Assembly: GCA_021160765.1 (NCBI GenBank)
Contig: JAGHBW010000026.1
Span: 1-10,042 of the forward strand
From: Thermoplasmata archaeon
Lineage (GTDB): Archaea; Thermoplasmatota; Penumbrarchaeia; Penumbrarchaeales; EX4484-36
Direction of reading: 5' to 3'
Length of the DNA: 10,042 bases
Part shown: piece after piece, positions 6,780-10,042 of the stretch
Position numbering within the stretch: the first letter of the stretch is position 1
Layout of the letters: every line of letters starts with the position of its first letter
The notes under the pieces: generated by a model
The model's input: only the letters and a program-made list of their open reading frames with translations
Databases searched by the model: none
What the model was told of the DNA's origin: nothing
Program-made: the position numbers and the translations under genes

Positions 6780-8486
6780 TTGAGAGCTCTGCCCCTTCTC
6801 CTCCTGGTCCTTCTGACCACGCTCTCCTTCGCACCTGCTGGGGGCGAAGCTCAACAGAGCGGGGAGATAGGGGTTTACATGGAAGAGAGAGATGGATTTC
6901 TTCACATCAAACTGGAGGGGACCAGCAGGGAGATCGGGTATCTGCACGGAAAATACCTTTCCCCGCTTATTGAGAGGGGGATGGCCGCATACGCTCACCT
7001 GACAGAACTCCGCTTTGGCCTCTCCTGGAGCGAGGTTAGGGCTCAGGGGGTCCTCTACTGGCCTTATGTGGAACAGGAGTACAGAGAGGAGATTCAGGGT
7101 ATTGCTGAGGGGGCTGCTGAAGCTGGAGCTAGGAATCCGCTTGGGAACAGGGTAGACTGGATTGACGTCCTCTCCTATAACGCCATCTGGGACATCTGGT
7201 GGAGGTATTCATCTGTGAAAAAGAGGCTTCCATCTCTGCCTCTCTCAGACGACCTTCCACTTCATCACTGCTCCGCATTTGTGGCTACAGGGAGCGCCAC
7301 AGAGGACGGCGGATTTGTCATGGGTCAGAACCTGTGGATGCCCTACTTTCTCATTCCTGCCCACGCAGTTTTTATGGACCTGAAGCCACCTGAAGGGCAC
7401 AGGATACTAATGGAGGTAACTGCTGGGATGATATGGAGCGGAACCGAGTGGTACATAAACGATGCAGCTCTTGTGGTGGCAGAGACAACGCTGGGTGTGG
7501 GACCATATCAGTGGGGTGGCACCCCCTCATTCATCAGGATAAGAAAGGCTGTACAGTACTCCGACACAATAGATGACTTTGTGTCCATAATGCTTCAGAA
7601 CACCAATGGGGCCTACTCAAGCGACTATCTCATTGCCGATGCAAAAACCAACGAGGTGGCCATCCTTGAGTTGGGGTCGGAGAAGTGGGCCCTGGAGAGG
7701 ACCACTGATGGATTTCTCGGATCATGCAACTATCCCTGGGATGAGGAGGTTGCCAGGGAGATGGGTGCACCTCAAGGGTGGGATCACAGCTGTTATCCAA
7801 GATATGTCAGGTGGAAACAGCTCTCAGAGGAGTACCACGGCAGAATAAACTGCTACACAGGTATGATGTTCCTTGGGGACCACTACGACACTGTTAAAGG
7901 GGAGATCAACCCATGTTCTCACACCCTCTGCGGACACGTGGAGAATTCGTCCGGCTACCCCCACGGCTCCATGGACGGGAAGGTTGTGAACAGGACTATG
8001 GCTCTGAGAATGGAGACGTGGGCGAGATATGGACACTCCTGTGGCCAACCATTCCTTGTTGAGGAACACAGGAGAGAGCATCCGGAGTACGCTTTTGATG
8101 ACCTGATAGACATGATCCCTCAACCGTGGACCACCTTCGGCGTATTTGAGAGGCTTACTGTGGAGGTGAGAGACAGCAGTGGTATGCCGGTTGATGGGGC
8201 AGAGGTCCATCTCCATTCAACACTTACAAACCTCACATACCGTTTTATGACGGACGTTGGTGGTAGAGGATATTTGCCATATATCCAGACGGGGGAATAC
8301 ACTTTAGAGGTTAAAAGTTCAGAAGGAGAGTACAGAGATAAGATCGTGGTGGACAGACCGACACATCTTACCATCTCCCTTCATGAGAGGCATGAGGTGG
8401 AGAGTTTTTCAAAATTGGCGGTTGCACTGGTGATTCTTTCCATTCTCTTCCTTCTTGCACTTAAGTGGAGAAGGGAAAAAATATAA
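6780..8486 (+). CDS. Secreted C45/phospholipase-B-like Ntn hydrolase with C-terminal stalk and membrane anchor
   Basis: A 568-residue protein. The start is TTG at 6780: an in-frame TGA sits at 6762-6764, a GGAGG site is at 6766-6770, and only this start gives a complete signal peptide (about 1-24). Residues 45-140 show the C45 N-terminal pattern, including REIGYLHGKYL and IAEGAAEAGA followed by VDVL-type and YNA segments. HHCSAFVATGSATEDGG (162-178) with GQNLW (182-186) matches the nucleophile region of C45 acyltransferases and phospholipase-B-like proteins. Cys164 is the likely N-terminal nucleophile after self-cleavage, with N183 a probable partner. The substrate is probably an amide- or ester-linked acyl compound, but the sequence does not say which. 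A carboxypeptidase-regulatory-like domain spans about 456-535. A transmembrane helix (about 543-561) and basic tail KWRREKI anchor it. It lies 4 nt after the CPBP gene and is probably co-translated with it. Confidence 0.82.
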   Translation: MRALPLLLLVLLTTLSFAPAGGEAQQSGEIGVYMEERDGFLHIKLEGTSREIGYLHGKYLSPLIERGMAAYAHLTELRFGLSWSEVRAQGVLYWPYVEQEYREEIQGIAEGAAEAGARNPLGNRVDWIDVLSYNAIWDIWWRYSSVKKRLPSLPLSDDLPLHHCSAFVATGSATEDGGFVMGQNLWMPYFLIPAHAVFMDLKPPEGHRILMEVTAGMIWSGTEWYINDAALVVAETTLGVGPYQWGGTPSFIRIRKAVQYSDTIDDFVSIMLQNTNGAYSSDYLIADAKTNEVAILELGSEKWALERTTDGFLGSCNYPWDEEVAREMGAPQGWDHSCYPRYVRWKQLSEEYHGRINCYTGMMFLGDHYDTVKGEINPCSHTLCGHVENSSGYPHGSMDGKVVNRTMALRMETWARYGHSCGQPFLVEEHRREHPEYAFDDLIDMIPQPWTTFGVFERLTVEVRDSSGMPVDGAEVHLHSTLTNLTYRFMTDVGGRGYLPYIQTGEYTLEVKSSEGEYRDKIVVDRPTHLTISLHERHEVESFSKLAVALVILSILFLLALKWRREKI

Positions 8487-8518
8487 CGAAAAAGCATTTT
8501 CCCCATCTTTCAAGGGTG
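8476..8518 (+). promoter_or_regulatory. Possible internal TATA-like element and ribosome-binding site before the amidotransferase-like gene
   Basis: AAAAAATATAA at 8476-8486 overlaps the end of the hydrolase gene and would place a transcription start near 8507. A Shine-Dalgarno-like AGGGTGG at 8513-8518 then lies close to the TTG at 8526. The 39-nt gap here is larger than the 4-14 nt gaps around it, so a separate transcript for the last three genes is possible. The A-rich match could also be coincidence, because it encodes the C-terminal Lys-Ile codons. Confidence 0.35.
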
Positions 8519-8525
8519 GTAGAAC

Positions 8526-9266
8526 TTGGCCGAGAAGGTTGCCCTTTACTACGACGAGGCCTCCGGGGAGAGATATGAGGAGAAGGCCTTCAAGAAACTT
8601 GGTAGGCCGTACACGAAGATAGGCCCCAAAAGGATGAAAGTCAAGGAACTGGAGAAGTTTGACGTTGTATTCATCCCCGGGGCATTTCCTTTGAAGAGGC
8701 ATGGGAAAGGGGGGTTCATCTCATTTTTGAAGTTCCTGAAGCGTCTCTACAACGATTACAGCGAGGAGATGGTGAAATACCTTGAGGGTGGTGGAAGAAT
8801 GGTTTTTGTCTGCGCCTCTGTGGGGGTACTGGGGCGATCCATAAGATTTCCCTACTTCCACTCTTCCTTAGGGGTTAAGACCCTCTCAATCTTTGATTTT
8901 CACGGCGTTTACGGCCCAAAAATAGGAACGGTGGATCTCTCTCCCATCAGATACACAAGTAAAAGGGCTAGCGATGTTGTCAGGGGTCTTCTTGGAAAAT
9001 ACTCCGATGAGGAGGTTTTCACAACCCTCTACTTCCGCGGACCTGTTATGTTCTACGGCGGAAGAGATGATATAATACACCCCTCAGCGGAGAAGGGGGG
9101 TGAGATCATGGTGGCGAAATATGTGGATAGACACCTAAAGATGTATGGTGGGGGGGCAATAGCGTACAGGGAGGTTGGAGAGGGCAAAGTTGTGGCATGT
9201 TCTGTCCACCCAGAGTTCTCAACCTGGGACCTGTTTGAATCTATGATAGAGTACCTGTCGAGGTGA
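8526..9266 (+). CDS. Class I glutamine-amidotransferase-like protein (BPL_N-like)
   Basis: A 246-residue, apparently soluble protein without a signal peptide. The start is TTG at 8526: a TAG lies in frame at 8520-8522, so no upstream start is possible, and a GGTGG site is 5 nt away. The fold reads as a class I amidotransferase. It has an N-terminal Rossmann strand (VALYYDEAS), then FDVVFIPGAF (45-54) and YLEGGGRMVFVCASVGVLG (85-103), with Cys96 at the nucleophile elbow. SVHPEF near the C-terminus (226-231) supplies the His228/Glu230 pair typical of these enzymes. The layout resembles the domain named BPL_N (biotin-protein-ligase N-terminal-like). The elbow is VCASVG where classical members have GxCxG, so glutaminase activity is not certain. 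No ammonia-accepting synthase lies next to it. The next gene begins 4 nt after its stop. Confidence 0.72.
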   Translation: MAEKVALYYDEASGERYEEKAFKKLGRPYTKIGPKRMKVKELEKFDVVFIPGAFPLKRHGKGGFISFLKFLKRLYNDYSEEMVKYLEGGGRMVFVCASVGVLGRSIRFPYFHSSLGVKTLSIFDFHGVYGPKIGTVDLSPIRYTSKRASDVVRGLLGKYSDEEVFTTLYFRGPVMFYGGRDDIIHPSAEKGGEIMVAKYVDRHLKMYGGGAIAYREVGEGKVVACSVHPEFSTWDLFESMIEYLSR

Positions 9267-9270
9267 TGGT

Positions 9271-9792
9271 GTGGCGCTTGACATGGAGAGTGAGTTTCTG
9301 AAACTGGCGAAGAACATCCTGAGCAACCCTCAGCAGCTCTACAAAATGATGGCTCTTCACGAAAAGGACATGAGGGTTTCTGTGATGGGGGTGGAGGGGT
9401 TTTTAATCTTCCCCTCCAGATTTTTTGAGGAGGTTCTCTCCTCTATGAAGAATCGGAGAGAAATAGGAAGACGTCTGGGTAAAAACTTCTTTGAGGGGTT
9501 CATGGAGGAATACTCCTTTGAGCTTGAGAACCTCCCGAAGAGGGATGTATTGGACGTTGCCATATCCCTATCAAGGACATCAGGATACGGAGATTTCAGG
9601 GTGAAGTGGGGAAAGTTGAAGAGGGAATTCTTTAAGATAGAGGTGAGAGAAGGTCTTGGGGACGAGGAGTTTATAGCTGGATTTGTAGAGGGTTTGATGA
9701 TGGCAGTGCTTAAGGCGGATAAGGTGGAGGAGGTCTCAATTAGGAGGGAGGGGGGGGTAACCTTGCTAGAGGGAAGAGTTCGGAGGAAGTAA
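9271..9792 (+). CDS. Small V4R-like domain protein (tentative)
   Basis: A 173-residue soluble protein without transmembrane segments. The GTG start at 9271 is supported by GAGGTGAT just upstream, overlapping the previous stop, and by an in-frame TAG at 9247-9249; an ATG at 9283 is the alternative. The middle has REIGRRLGKNFFEGFMEEY (63-81) and the C-terminal third has FIAGFVEGLM (134-143) followed by strands. This is the spacing of the V4R (4-vinyl reductase) fold: a G-x-x-x-G helix, a glycine-rich strand, and a final G-x-x-x-G helix. V4R domains bind small hydrophobic ligands and often sense or regulate. The conserved cysteines of some V4R proteins are absent here, so any ligand is unknown. 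The call is by pattern only. It sits between the amidotransferase-like gene (gap 4 nt) and a GNAT gene (gap 14 nt). Confidence 0.45.
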   Translation: MALDMESEFLKLAKNILSNPQQLYKMMALHEKDMRVSVMGVEGFLIFPSRFFEEVLSSMKNRREIGRRLGKNFFEGFMEEYSFELENLPKRDVLDVAISLSRTSGYGDFRVKWGKLKREFFKIEVREGLGDEEFIAGFVEGLMMAVLKADKVEEVSIRREGGVTLLEGRVRRK

Positions 9793-9806
9793 AAGCTGGG
9801 AGAGAA

Positions 9807-10042
9807 ATGAGAGCAGATGATGTACATTACAGGCTCTTTCGCCCAGAGGACGTTGAGGCAGTTCTTCAGATAGCATCGTCTCGCTTCAGGGAGGAGTACA
9901 CCGCTGCACTTCTTCTTCAAATTTACGGGATATTCCCCGAAGGCTTTCTGGTAGCAGAGGTGGAAGGGAGGGTTATAGGCTACATTACCGCTGTCCCACA
10001 TTATCCCTCATCTCTCCGTGTGCTCATGCTGGCGGTTAAAAA
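9807..10042 (+). CDS. GNAT-family N-acetyltransferase, N-terminal part (runs off the right end)
   Basis: The ATG at 9807 follows a weak GGGAG site (9798-9802) and opens a frame that stays open to the end of the window (78 complete codons). The N-terminus has YRLFRPEDVEAVLQIA (8-23), the first strand and helix of GNAT enzymes. Next comes EGFLVAEVEGRVIGYITAV, the central strands before the acetyl-CoA-binding loop, which lies beyond the window. This RimI-like layout suggests transfer of an acetyl group from acetyl-CoA to an amine. The acceptor (protein N-terminus, small molecule or other) cannot be read here. It is the last visible member of the co-directional group. Confidence 0.75.
   Translation, partial: MRADDVHYRLFRPEDVEAVLQIASSRFREEYTAALLLQIYGIFPEGFLVAEVEGRVIGYITAVPHYPSSLRVLMLAVK

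Noticed and set aside
7824..8216. 130-codon open frame on the minus strand
   Set aside because: Antisense shadow within the C45-like hydrolase gene, with no domain or initiation signals.
8488..8501. Short inverted repeat GAAAA-AGCA-TTTTC as a terminator
   Set aside because: The stem is only 5 bp and mostly A-T with no T tract after it, too weak to call a terminator.
9357..10001. 214-codon open frame on the minus strand
   Set aside because: It lies opposite the V4R-like and GNAT genes, is rich in Ser/Leu/Pro/Lys as expected of an antisense frame, has no recognisable domain, and has no promoter or ribosome-binding site.

Overview
The window looks archaeal. AT-rich TATA-like elements sit at archaeal distances upstream of genes, one of them placed for a leaderless transcript. 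Ribosome-binding sites match an archaeal anti-Shine-Dalgarno (GGTG/GGAGG). Start codons include TTG and GTG. Several predicted secreted or membrane proteins are rich in N-glycosylation sequons, and right-handed beta-helix plus fibronectin-III surface proteins are common in Euryarchaeota/Thermoplasmatota-type genomes. The phylum assignment is a guess. Glycine is often encoded by GGG, and G tracts of 7-8 nt are frequent.

Layout. Positions 1-88 hold the last codons of a rightward gene, convergent with and overlapping by 4 nt a leftward gene (85-915) for an N-terminally anchored protein with two beta-sandwich-like domains. A 202-bp divergent promoter region (916-1117) separates it from a very large rightward gene (1118-4948). 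That gene encodes a 1276-residue cell-surface protein: signal/anchor, parallel beta-helix, three FN3-like domains, two carboxypeptidase-regulatory-like domains, a transmembrane anchor and a short charged tail. A 279-bp spacer (4949-5227) with two TATA-like elements precedes a tightly spaced rightward group that runs off the right end.

That group holds six parts: a CPBP/Rce1-type intramembrane protease with an extra C-terminal extracytoplasmic domain (5228-6775); a secreted, C-terminally anchored C45/phospholipase-B-like Ntn hydrolase (6780-8486); a class-I glutamine-amidotransferase-like protein (8526-9266); a small V4R-like protein (9271-9792); and the N-terminal part of a GNAT acetyltransferase (9807-end). 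Intergenic gaps are 4, 39, 4 and 14 nt. A weak internal TATA-like element may let the last three genes be transcribed separately.

Interpretation. The left and middle of the window encode envelope proteins. The protease and hydrolase both appear to place domains outside the membrane and are probably co-expressed, so they may act together on envelope protein or lipid substrates. That is inference only. The last three genes look cytoplasmic and their link to the envelope genes is unknown. There is no evidence of mobile elements, CRISPR arrays, tRNA or rRNA genes.
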